Shown: positions 9,256 through 15,683 of the stretch, piece by piece
How the letters are laid out: each line of letters begins with the position of its first letter
Position numbering within the stretch: position 1 is the stretch's first letter
Translations under genes and position numbers: made by a program
NCBI GenBank assembly: GCA_035293845.1
Contig: DATGMB010000027.1
Coordinates: 1 to 15,683 of the forward strand
Direction: 5' to 3'
Source: DATGMB01 sp035293845
GTDB lineage: Bacteria; Acidobacteriota; Terriglobia; Bryobacterales; Bryobacteraceae
DNA length: 15,683 nucleotides
Notes under the pieces: generated by a model
Seen by the model: the letters and a program-made list of their open reading frames with translations, nothing else
Told to the model about the DNA's origin: nothing
Databases searched by the model: none

Positions 9256-12015
9256 ATGGCCTACCAGATCGAGCGCGGGCGCTACGACTCGCGCCAGGGC
9301 ACCTCCCGCCCGCTGATCACCGTGTTGATCGCGCTGGCTGTGCTCCTGGTCGCCGCCCGCGGGATCGCCTCCTATGCGATCGAGGTGCAGTGGTGGAGCG
9401 AGCTGGGGCAGTTCCAGACCTGGCTCAACATGCTGTATTACGGCTTGGCGCCGCTGGCCGTGGGTACCGTGGTGGCCTTCGCCGCCCTGTGGGTTACCCA
9501 CGCGCGCGCCCTCAAATTCGCCGGGACCGGCCTCGGCGAGCACCGCCTCTACGCCCGCCTTTCGACCCTCGCCCTGCTGCTCCTTGGATACCTCATCGCC
9601 GCCTCCACCATCGATACCTGGACCGTGGTCCGCTTCGCCGGCTCCCGCCACCTCGCCGCGTCCGCCACGGCATGGCACGATGCCGTTTTTCAACTGCCGC
9701 TCTCCTTCTATCTCTTCGATCTGCCGTTCTACATCCTGGTGCGCAGCTACGTGTTGGCGCTCGTGATCTTCTGCATCCTGCTCTACTGGGTGGCGGCGCG
9801 CGCCTGGCAGTTGCGCTACAAGTTGCCGGAGTTCCGCCAGCCGCAGGAGTTCGACGCCAGCTTCTTCCGCCTGGAAGGCGGCCTGGAATCGCGCTTTCTC
9901 CGCGGAGCCGCGGTGGTTCTGCTGCTCGCCCTGGCGGTCCGTTTCTTTTTGGGGCGCTACGAGATGGTCTACAACGACCACGGCTCGTTTCTTGTCGGCA
10001 TCGATTACGTGGACCGGAATATCGGGCTGCCGCTGCAATGGCTCCTGATCGCCGGCGCCGTGGCCGCGGCGGTTCTGGTCTGGCTGAACCGCTGGATCCT
10101 CGCCGCCAGCATGGCCGTGGTGCTGGTGATTTCGTTTCTCGCGCCCCGGCTGGTCTCGACGCTCTACGTCAAGCCCAACGAGATCTCGCTCGAACGGCCC
10201 TACATCCAGACCCACATCCATGCCACCCGCAGCGCGTACGGCCTGGAGCGGAACGTGCAGGAGGTCGACTTCCCCGCGCAGCCCGACGCTCCCATCGACG
10301 TCGCCGCGCACAAGCCGCTCCTCGATAACGTGCGCCTCTGGGAATGGAAGCCCTACCATGACACCATCACCCAGCGCCAGGCCCTGCGCACGTATTACGC
10401 CTTCCACGACACCGATATCGACCGCTACACCATTGACGGGCAGTACCGCCAGGTGCTCCTTTCGCCCCGCGAGCTCGATATCAGCCAGCTCCCCGACGCC
10501 CGCGCCAACTGGATCAACCCCGCATTCATCTACACTCACGGCTACGGGCTGGTCTTCTCCGAAGTGAGCCAGATGACGCCGGACGGCCTGCCGGTGCTCC
10601 TCATCGACGATGCCCCGCCGGTCGTCAAGACCCCCAGCCTCAAGCTCACGCGCCCGGAAATCTACTACGGCGAAGTGACGCACGAGCCGGTCTTCGTCCA
10701 CACCGCGCAGAAGGAGTTCAACTACCCCGCGGGCGAGCAGAACGCCTATTCCACGTACGAGGGAAAGGGCGGATTCCCGGTCTCTTCGTTCTTCATGCGC
10801 CTGGCCGCCGCCGTTCACGAGGGCGAGCCCAACATTCTGCTGACGGATTACCTCACCTCCAACAGCCGCATGATGATCCGCCGCCGCATCCGCGAGCGGC
10901 TCCAGGAGCTGGCCGGATTCCTCGAATGGGATACCGACCCCTACATGGTGATCACCCAGGACGGCCGCCTGGTGTGGATGGCGGACGGCTACACCACCTC
11001 GGACGCCCACCCCTATTCCCGCGCCATCAACGCCGGCGACTTCGGCCGGATCAACTACATCCGCAACGCGGTCAAGGCCACCATCGACGCCTACGACGGC
11101 GAGACGCGCCTCTATATCTTCGCCCCGGACGACCCGATCATCAACGCCTACCAGCACCTCTTCCCGGACCTCTTTCACCCGGCTTCCGACATGCCGGCCG
11201 ATCTGCGGGCCCACGCCCGCTACCCGGAGGTTCTGTTCCGCATCCAGTCCACGATTTATCAGACCTACCACATGCTCGATCCCCAGTCCTTCTACAACAA
11301 GGAGGACGTGTGGGATATCGCGCTCCATGCCGATGCCCAGAACGGCGGCACCGCGCCCATGGAGCCCAGCTACGTCATGGCCACCCTGCCCGGCAGCAGC
11401 AAGCCGGAATTCCTGCTCCTGATCCCGTTCACGCCGCGAAATAAGAACAACCTGATCGGCCTCATGGCCGGCCGCTGCGACGGCGAGCATCTGGGCGATC
11501 TCTCGGTGCTGCTCCTTTCCAAGCAGCAATTGATTCCGGGACCGATGAACATCTCCGCGTACATCAACCAGGACCAGAACATATCCAAGGACCTGACGCT
11601 GTGGAACCAGCAGGGCTCGCACGTGCTGCGCGGCCAGATCCTGGTGCTGCCGGTGGGCAACACGTTCCTGTACGTCGACCCGATCTACATTCAGGCCACC
11701 GAGGGCAGCATGCCGCAGTTGAAGAAGGTCGTGCTGGCGGTCGGTAACCGGCTGATCTACACGGATACTTACGACGAAGCGCTGGCGCAGCTCGCCGCCG
11801 GATGGAAACCGGGGGGCGCGGCGGCCGCTCCGGCAATCTCGAACGCCGCCCCCGCCGCTACCGGCGCCGCCATGCCCACGGCGGGCGTCACGCCCGATAT
11901 CCGCCTGCAGCGCGTCCGCGACCACCTCCGCCGCTACCGGGAGCTGGCCTCCCAGGGCCGCTGGGCCGAAGCCGGCAAGGAGCTGGAGGCGATCGAGGCG
12001 GAGGTCAGGCAGTAG
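9256..12015 (+). CDS. UPF0182 (COG1615) integral membrane protein
   Basis: A 919-residue member of the UPF0182 family, whose function is unknown. About seven membrane helices occupy the first third (near 20-42, 58-81, 103-120, 158-182, 216-233, 258-277 and 280-297). A large, presumably extracytoplasmic domain follows. Family hallmarks are visible: L-E-R-P-Y-I then A-T-R-S-A-Y-G-L (312-330), N-P-A-F-I-Y-T-H-G-Y-G, R-P-E-I-Y-Y-G-E, and a long conserved core with D-G-Y-T-T-S-D-A-H-P-Y-S and P-E-V-L-F-R-I-Q. A Pro/Ala-rich linker and a charged C-terminal helix end the protein, as in many members. Length is normal and the frame is intact. The gene stands alone, divergent from the ubiX set. Biochemical role cannot be inferred. 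Confidence 0.95.
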   Translation: MAYQIERGRYDSRQGTSRPLITVLIALAVLLVAARGIASYAIEVQWWSELGQFQTWLNMLYYGLAPLAVGTVVAFAALWVTHARALKFAGTGLGEHRLYARLSTLALLLLGYLIAASTIDTWTVVRFAGSRHLAASATAWHDAVFQLPLSFYLFDLPFYILVRSYVLALVIFCILLYWVAARAWQLRYKLPEFRQPQEFDASFFRLEGGLESRFLRGAAVVLLLALAVRFFLGRYEMVYNDHGSFLVGIDYVDRNIGLPLQWLLIAGAVAAAVLVWLNRWILAASMAVVLVISFLAPRLVSTLYVKPNEISLERPYIQTHIHATRSAYGLERNVQEVDFPAQPDAPIDVAAHKPLLDNVRLWEWKPYHDTITQRQALRTYYAFHDTDIDRYTIDGQYRQVLLSPRELDISQLPDARANWINPAFIYTHGYGLVFSEVSQMTPDGLPVLLIDDAPPVVKTPSLKLTRPEIYYGEVTHEPVFVHTAQKEFNYPAGEQNAYSTYEGKGGFPVSSFFMRLAAAVHEGEPNILLTDYLTSNSRMMIRRRIRERLQELAGFLEWDTDPYMVITQDGRLVWMADGYTTSDAHPYSRAINAGDFGRINYIRNAVKATIDAYDGETRLYIFAPDDPIINAYQHLFPDLFHPASDMPADLRAHARYPEVLFRIQSTIYQTYHMLDPQSFYNKEDVWDIALHADAQNGGTAPMEPSYVMATLPGSSKPEFLLLIPFTPRNKNNLIGLMAGRCDGEHLGDLSVLLLSKQQLIPGPMNISAYINQDQNISKDLTLWNQQGSHVLRGQILVLPVGNTFLYVDPIYIQATEGSMPQLKKVVLAVGNRLIYTDTYDEALAQLAAGWKPGGAAAAPAISNAAPAATGAAMPTAGVTPDIRLQRVRDHLRRYRELASQGRWAEAGKELEAIEAEVRQ

Positions 12016-12035
12016 CAATTCGGGCCACACATTTC

Positions 12036-12052
12036 TTACGGAACGAACCCAA
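12036..12052 (+). repeat. 17-base direct repeat, copy 1
   Basis: TTACGGAACGAACCCAA lies 20 bases after the UPF0182 stop. An identical copy lies 118 bases downstream. The core ACGAACCCAA resembles a dispersed intergenic motif that I remember as producing spurious 'RTNPI' or 'NEPNF' peptides in planctomycete and acidobacterial genomes; this link is from memory. Confidence 0.7.
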
Positions 12053-12065
12053 TTTCCTGGCGCCC

Positions 12066-12091
12066 GCCGGATCCACCGGTACCACTCCGGC
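12066..12091. repeat. Inverted repeat between the two direct repeats
   Basis: GCCGGA (12066-12071) and TCCGGC (12086-12091) are perfect inverted copies around a 14-base loop. It lies between the two 17-base direct repeats and has no T-run. A second imperfect hairpin (about 12120-12150, with GCCA pairing with TGGC) precedes the second copy. Confidence 0.35.
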
Positions 12092-12153
12092 AGGAGGACT
12101 TCGGGTCTGGCGGGGTATTGCCGCGCCATCAGCGATTGGTGGCTCGCGGGATT

Positions 12154-12170
12154 TTACGGAACGAACCCAA
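12154..12170 (+). repeat. 17-base direct repeat, copy 2
   Basis: Identical to the copy at 12036-12052 (TTACGGAACGAACCCAA), in the same orientation, inside the 352-base gap between the UPF0182 gene and the kinase gene. Apart from the repeats, hairpins and terminator listed here, I see no gene in this gap. Confidence 0.7.
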
Positions 12171-12293
12171 CTTTGAGAAAGAGCTTGGAATTCAGCGAAA
12201 TACGGCTGCCCAATCCAGGATTAACACGCCGGATTCCCGTGCCGGGACCCATTTGGCACTAAAGTCCTGAGGCACTGTAAACAATTTTCTGCG

Positions 12294-12316
12294 AAGCGGC
12301 GTGACCGCTTTTTATT
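12294..12316 (+). terminator. Rho-independent terminator
   Basis: AAGCGG (12294-12299), a five-base loop CGTGA, CCGCTT (12305-12310), then TTTATT. The stem has six perfect pairs and runs directly into five T's. It works only on the plus strand. It lies about 280 bases after the UPF0182 stop and about 50 before the kinase start. It may end UPF0182 transcription or act as an attenuator in a kinase leader. Confidence 0.7.
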
Positions 12317-12367
12317 CGCCCTATCCCCGGCATTGGATCGGTTAGGATATGTACTTAGGAATCTAAT

Positions 12368-14350
12368 TTGTGCAGACGCGGTGTAAACCGCACCATTGGG
12401 GAGGGGAGCGCACTGTCCCAGACGACGCCATTGCCTGATTCGCCTTCCGGCGAGCGGTTGCAGGGCCGTGGCGCCGAGGGGAAGACCCGGGCCGCCCCGG
12501 ATCTGCTCGACAGCCTCCCGGCGCTGGTCTGGGAAACCGACCGTGACCTTCGGTTCACGCGTCTGACCGGCGCGGCGCTCTCCGCCATGGGGATCGCCGG
12601 CGCGGACTACCGCGGCCGGCCCGTGGCCGATTTCTTCTCCGGCGCACAGGCTGCGGAAATTCGCGTGGCGCACCAGGTGGCTCTGCTGGGCGAAACCGGC
12701 TCCTTCGGCGCCGAGGCCAAGGGCAGAGAACTGCGCGGCACCGTGCGGCCGGCGCCGGACGGCGAGGGCGGCGTGGCCGGCGTGATTGGGGTGGCCCTGG
12801 ATCTCACCGAGCGCATCGTGGCGGAGCGGGCGCTGCGCCTCTCCGAGTACGGCTACCGTTCCATGGTCGAGGAAGCGCCCTATGCGATCTGCCGCTGCAC
12901 CATGGCCGGCCAGCTCCTGCAGGTGAACCGGGCCATGGCGGAGATGCTGGGCTATGACCGCCAGACCTCGGGCGAGCTGCTGCTGCGCGATTTGCCGCAA
13001 ATCTTCAGCGCGCCGGAGGCGTTCGAGAGCCTGCAAAAAAATCTGGTGGACCATGGGTCGCAATCGGAGGCGGACGCGGTCTGGCGGCGGCGCGACGGCA
13101 CCGAAATTCAGGTCCGCGTGAGCGGCCGGGTCGCTTGCGGCGCCGGCGCCGAAATCTCGCACTTCGACATCTTCGCCGAGGACGTGACGGAGAAGAAGCG
13201 CCTTGAAGCCGAGCTCAGCCAGGCGCAGAAAATGCAGGCGGTCGGCCAGCTCGCCGGCGGCGTGGCTCACGATTTCAACAATCTGTTGACTGTGATTGCG
13301 GGCCATGTGGAGCTGCTGCTCGAAAACGCCGGCGGGCCGGCGCGCGAGCGGCTGATGGAGATACGGCTGGCGTCGGAGAAGGCCGCGGGGCTGACGCGCC
13401 AGCTTCTTGCCTTCAGCCGCCGCCAGGTGCTGCGCAGCCGCACCGTGGATCTCAATCAGATCGCGGGCAATCTGATGGGCCTGCTCGGGCGGGTGATGCG
13501 GCAGGACATCGATCTCGTCTTCGAACCGGGCGCCGATACGGGCTGCGTCAATGCCGACCCTCACGAGATCGAGCGCGTGCTGATGAACCTGGCGGTGAAC
13601 GCGCAGGACGCCATGCCCGCGGGAGGGCGCCTGACCATCCGGACCGCGCGCGTGACGGTCCGGGGACAACGCAGCCGGCCGCCCGATGCGCCCAAAGCCG
13701 GAGAGTACGCGCAGCTCATCGTCCAGGACACCGGCGTGGGAATGGATCAGGAGACGCAAGCCCGGATTTTCGAGCCCTTCTTCACCACCAAGGCGCCTCA
13801 TGAGGGCACGGGGCTTGGATTGGCGGTGGTCTACGGGATCATCCGGCAGAGCGGCGGCTACATCCATGTCGAAAGCCAGCCGGGGGCGGGCACCACGTTC
13901 CGCATTTGCCTGCCGCGGGTGGCGACGGAACCGGCGCCGCCGCCGGCTCAGCCCTCCGTAACGAAAAGGCTGCCGCACGGCTCCGAGACCATCCTGGTGG
14001 CGGAGGACGATGCCTCGATCCGCGCGCTGGTGGGACGGGCGCTCGAAGCGCTCGGCTACCAGGTGATCAGTGCGACTGATGGCGTGGCTGCACTGAAGCT
14101 GGCAGAGCAGCACGCGGGAACCATCCACTTGCTGCTCACGGACCTGATCATGCCGGGGCTGGGCGGCCACGAACTGGCCGTGCGGCTGCAGAGCTTGCGG
14201 CCCGAATTGAAAGTCGTCTTTGTTTCGGGATATGCCGGGCAGTCGCCGCCGGGGCGCGAACTCGGGAACCGGATCTTCCTGCAAAAACCGTTTTCGCTCG
14301 ATGCGCTCGCCGGCGCGATCCGCGCCGCGCTGGACGGCAGCGGCGGGTGA
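12368..14350 (+). CDS. Soluble PAS-PAS hybrid histidine kinase with receiver domain
   Basis: A 660-residue hybrid sensor kinase with no signal peptide or membrane helix, so probably cytoplasmic. Order: variable N-terminus; PAS-like domain about 45-150; second PAS about 160-277; HisKA with phospho-acceptor His301 in G-G-V-A-H-D-F-N-N-L. The HATPase domain has the N box N-L-A-V-N-A-Q-D-A-M (407-416), G1 D-T-G-V-G-M (454-459) and G2 G-T-G-L-G-L (480-485). The C-terminal receiver (541-655) has E546-D547-D548, phospho-acceptor Asp592 and Lys640. All catalytic residues are present. The start is uncertain: TTG 12368 is the first start-type codon after the in-frame stop. A strong GAGGGGAG (12401-12408) precedes an in-frame CTG at 12413, which could also serve. 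No response-regulator gene adjoins it, so the output partner is unknown. Confidence 0.93.
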   Translation: MCRRGVNRTIGEGSALSQTTPLPDSPSGERLQGRGAEGKTRAAPDLLDSLPALVWETDRDLRFTRLTGAALSAMGIAGADYRGRPVADFFSGAQAAEIRVAHQVALLGETGSFGAEAKGRELRGTVRPAPDGEGGVAGVIGVALDLTERIVAERALRLSEYGYRSMVEEAPYAICRCTMAGQLLQVNRAMAEMLGYDRQTSGELLLRDLPQIFSAPEAFESLQKNLVDHGSQSEADAVWRRRDGTEIQVRVSGRVACGAGAEISHFDIFAEDVTEKKRLEAELSQAQKMQAVGQLAGGVAHDFNNLLTVIAGHVELLLENAGGPARERLMEIRLASEKAAGLTRQLLAFSRRQVLRSRTVDLNQIAGNLMGLLGRVMRQDIDLVFEPGADTGCVNADPHEIERVLMNLAVNAQDAMPAGGRLTIRTARVTVRGQRSRPPDAPKAGEYAQLIVQDTGVGMDQETQARIFEPFFTTKAPHEGTGLGLAVVYGIIRQSGGYIHVESQPGAGTTFRICLPRVATEPAPPPAQPSVTKRLPHGSETILVAEDDASIRALVGRALEALGYQVISATDGVAALKLAEQHAGTIHLLLTDLIMPGLGGHELAVRLQSLRPELKVVFVSGYAGQSPPGRELGNRIFLQKPFSLDALAGAIRAALDGSGG

Positions 14351-14353
14351 CGG

Positions 14354-14620
14354 CTAACGCGGAGTGAGGTCTTCCGCGGGTACGATCCGGGTGAAGGGAA
14401 TCTCGCCCCGCACATTGGCTTCGCGGACGTTTTCCGGGTTGGGCGCCTCGAACAGGCACATGCATTTGTGCTCCCCGGGAACGAAGGTGGAGCGGATGTA
14501 GCGGACCTGCTTGCCTTCCTTGGTGAGTTCGATCCCCATCTGGATGGCCTTTTTTTGCGCAGCCGCGAGCTGCTCCATGGTCACACCCGGCAAATCGCGT
14601 TCGACAAGGTACACTGCCAT
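14354..14620 (-). CDS. DUF4242 (SCO4226-like, nickel-binding type) small protein
   Basis: An 88-residue DUF4242 protein. Typical features are V-E-R-D-L-P-G (6-12), V-R-Y-I-R-S-T-F-V-P-G-E (39-50), K-C-M-C-L-F-E-A-P (52-60) and P-F-T-R-I-V (75-80). The Streptomyces member SCO4226 binds nickel; whether this one does is not known, and the family's cellular role is unclear. There is no signal peptide. A Shine-Dalgarno-like AGAGGA lies about 12 bases before the ATG, a little far. The gene converges on the kinase gene with three bases between the stop codons. Confidence 0.88.
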   Translation of the reverse strand: MAVYLVERDLPGVTMEQLAAAQKKAIQMGIELTKEGKQVRYIRSTFVPGEHKCMCLFEAPNPENVREANVRGEIPFTRIVPAEDLTPR

Positions 14621-14904
14621 AGCCCGTTATTTTCCTCTAAGGTTCATGGTATACGATTTGAATCCAGTGCGCCGGGCTTGCAGGGCAGCCGGCCCGCGGG
14701 CGACACAGGGCGGGGCGGCGGCGAGTGAAAAGGGCACCGCTGAGGAACTGCGGAATGAGGCGCCGCCGCATGTGGGGTGTGGCGAGCGGCCAGCGGCGCG
14801 GGTAGGACGCCCGTCGCGGTGCGGCCTCGTCCGGCCGGTGCGGGCGAATCGCTGGAACGGCCATCAAAGTGCGGCGGCGCTGGTGGGCGGAGCGAGGGGG
14901 CGGT

Positions 14905-15264
14905 ATGCGAATTCGCTGGAAACTGGGGAGAGCCTGGAAGCGGCTGCATGCCGGTATGCTGAGCTCCCGGCTGGAACGGATGGCCGCACACGCCGGGCCG
15001 GCCGCCTTTGGCACGCCCGAGTTTCTGGAAGCCGAAATGAAGCTGGGGCAGGCTCTGGCGGTGCTGGCGGGCATGGAGTACCGCCTCGGGAATCTCGGGG
15101 GCGGCGGACTGGCCCACGCCCGCGCCGAACAGATTCACACGGCCCTGGCGCGCTTTCTCCCGCACGCCGAACTGAGCGCTCCGGAACGCACGGCGATGGA
15201 GCGGCGCCTGGAGCGTCTACAGGAAGCGATCCTGCGGATTTCGGGCGAGCCGATGGCGGCTTGA
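14905..15264 (+). CDS. Small basic helical protein of unknown function
   Basis: A 119-residue protein I do not recognise. It opens with a basic amphipathic stretch (M-R-I-R-W-K-L-G-R-A-W-K-R-L). Helices with heptad-like leucines follow, including L-E-A-E-M-K-L-G-Q-A-L-A-V-L and A-M-E-R-R-L-E-R-L-Q-E-A-I-L-R-I. The ATG at 14905 has GAGGGGG four bases before it, better than the upstream GTG at 14869. There is no membrane segment. It converges on the TIGR03435 gene 10 bases away. The 284 bases before it (14621-14904) are very GC-rich and show no convincing gene. Several overlapping frames are open here, so the call is moderate. Confidence 0.6.
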   Translation: MRIRWKLGRAWKRLHAGMLSSRLERMAAHAGPAAFGTPEFLEAEMKLGQALAVLAGMEYRLGNLGGGGLAHARAEQIHTALARFLPHAELSAPERTAMERRLERLQEAILRISGEPMAA

Positions 15265-15274
15265 GGTCCGCCAG

Positions 15275-15683
15275 TCAGTTTTCGGTGGGTGTTTTCTCGA
15301 CGTGGACCACTGTAATGGTATCGACGGGCAGCTTGCGATTCTCCAGTTTGAGGCCGAGTTTTTGGATGGCCGCGAACAGCGAGCTCGAGGGATTCGATGC
15401 GGCATCGGCAGGGTGCGAGGCATCCGCCGCGGGCGCGCCGGGCGCGGCGGGGCCGCCCATGGCTCCCATCATGCCGGACATACGCGCGACGCGCATCATT
15501 TCCTCCATGGTGAGCTCGAGACCAACCTGGTAGGAGCCCTTGAGATCCGTCTGGTCCACCACCGGGTGATCGAGGAACGGGGTCAGCATATCGGCCAGGT
15601 CGGACATCTTCATCTTCGAGAACTGCAGCACCATGGTGCCGTTCTCTCCGGGCGCGATCTTCATCTGGCCGAATTTGGCGTTG
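15275..15683 (-). CDS. TIGR03435-type protein, C-terminal part (runs off the right edge)
   Basis: The last 136 residues of a TIGR03435-family protein, a family of unknown function greatly expanded in Solibacter-type acidobacteria. The frame is open to the window edge and continues upstream, with N-A-K-F-G-Q before the first methionine. Family features are M-S-D-L-A-D-M-L, P-V-V-D-Q-T-D-L-K-G-S-Y, L-F-A-A-I-Q-K-L-G-L-K-L-E and the ending V-D-T-I-T-V-V-H-V-E-K-T-P-T-E-N. Between the two conserved blocks lies a methionine-rich stretch (M-E-E-M-M-R-V-A-R-M-S-G-M-M) followed by an Ala/Pro linker. Full-length members usually carry a signal peptide or lipoprotein start, which would lie outside the window. 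Confidence 0.88.
   Translation of the reverse strand, partial: NAKFGQMKIAPGENGTMVLQFSKMKMSDLADMLTPFLDHPVVDQTDLKGSYQVGLELTMEEMMRVARMSGMMGAMGGPAAPGAPAADASHPADAASNPSSSLFAAIQKLGLKLENRKLPVDTITVVHVEKTPTEN

Noticed and set aside
8863..12129. A 1088-codon open frame on the minus strand opposite the UPF0182 gene
   Set aside because: It is antisense to an unmistakable UPF0182 protein. Its product is repetitive, rich in Val, Gly and Asp, and has no recognisable domain, as expected for a mirror frame in GC-rich coding DNA.
12253..12259. TTGGCAC, like the -24 half of a sigma-54 promoter before the kinase
   Set aside because: No GC or TTGC element at the required -12 spacing.
12221..14284. A 687-codon minus-strand frame opposite the hybrid kinase
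   Set aside because: Mirror frame of a protein with all kinase and receiver motifs; its translation is rich in Arg, His and Gln with no domain features.
14511..15533. A 340-codon plus-strand frame at the right end
   Set aside because: It runs antisense over DUF4242 and the TIGR03435 gene and across the small unknown gene in another frame; the product is low-complexity Arg/Gly/Ala.

Overview
The window looks like a high-GC chromosome from an acidobacterium of the Solibacter/Bryobacter type. The strongest lineage marker is the C-terminal part of a TIGR03435-type protein at the right edge, a family greatly expanded in those organisms. The GC-rich coding, the penicillin-acylase-type secreted hydrolase and the UPF0182 membrane protein fit this. 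Placement comes from recognising protein families by eye, not from a search.

Left edge (1-1692): a type III-B CRISPR (Cmr) effector operon on the minus strand. cmr1 is complete, and the first codons of the next gene, probably cmr2/cas10, overlap its stop by 4 bases. No CRISPR array is visible. The operon lies directly beyond the 3' end of an intact tRNA-Ile2 (CAT anticodon, encoded CCA; 1693-1768), a classic junction for integrated elements.

Middle (1769-4786): a secreted penicillin-acylase-family hydrolase, a terminator-like hairpin, then an outer-membrane beta-barrel gene interrupted by one in-frame TGA. It converges on lon with only 5 bases between the stop codons.

Housekeeping block (4787-9104, minus strand): a small helical protein of unknown function, ubiX (flavin prenyltransferase) and pheA (prephenate dehydratase with ACT domain) form a tight set, followed by lon. 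Divergent from it is a large UPF0182 membrane protein (9256-12015).

Right part (12016-15683): a 352-base gap with a pair of 17-base direct repeats 118 bases apart and a good rho-independent terminator; a soluble PAS-PAS-histidine kinase-receiver hybrid; a DUF4242 protein; a small unknown protein; and the truncated TIGR03435 gene.

Two patterns run through the window. Three genes (lon, ubiX, UPF0182) have a TANNNT hexamer exactly six bases before the start codon and no Shine-Dalgarno sequence, which suggests leaderless transcripts. All three convergent gene pairs are separated by only 3 to 10 bases. I found no clearly new system; the best leads are the tRNA-adjacent Cmr module, the TGA-interrupted porin-like gene, the dispersed repeat pair and the lon promoter repeat.
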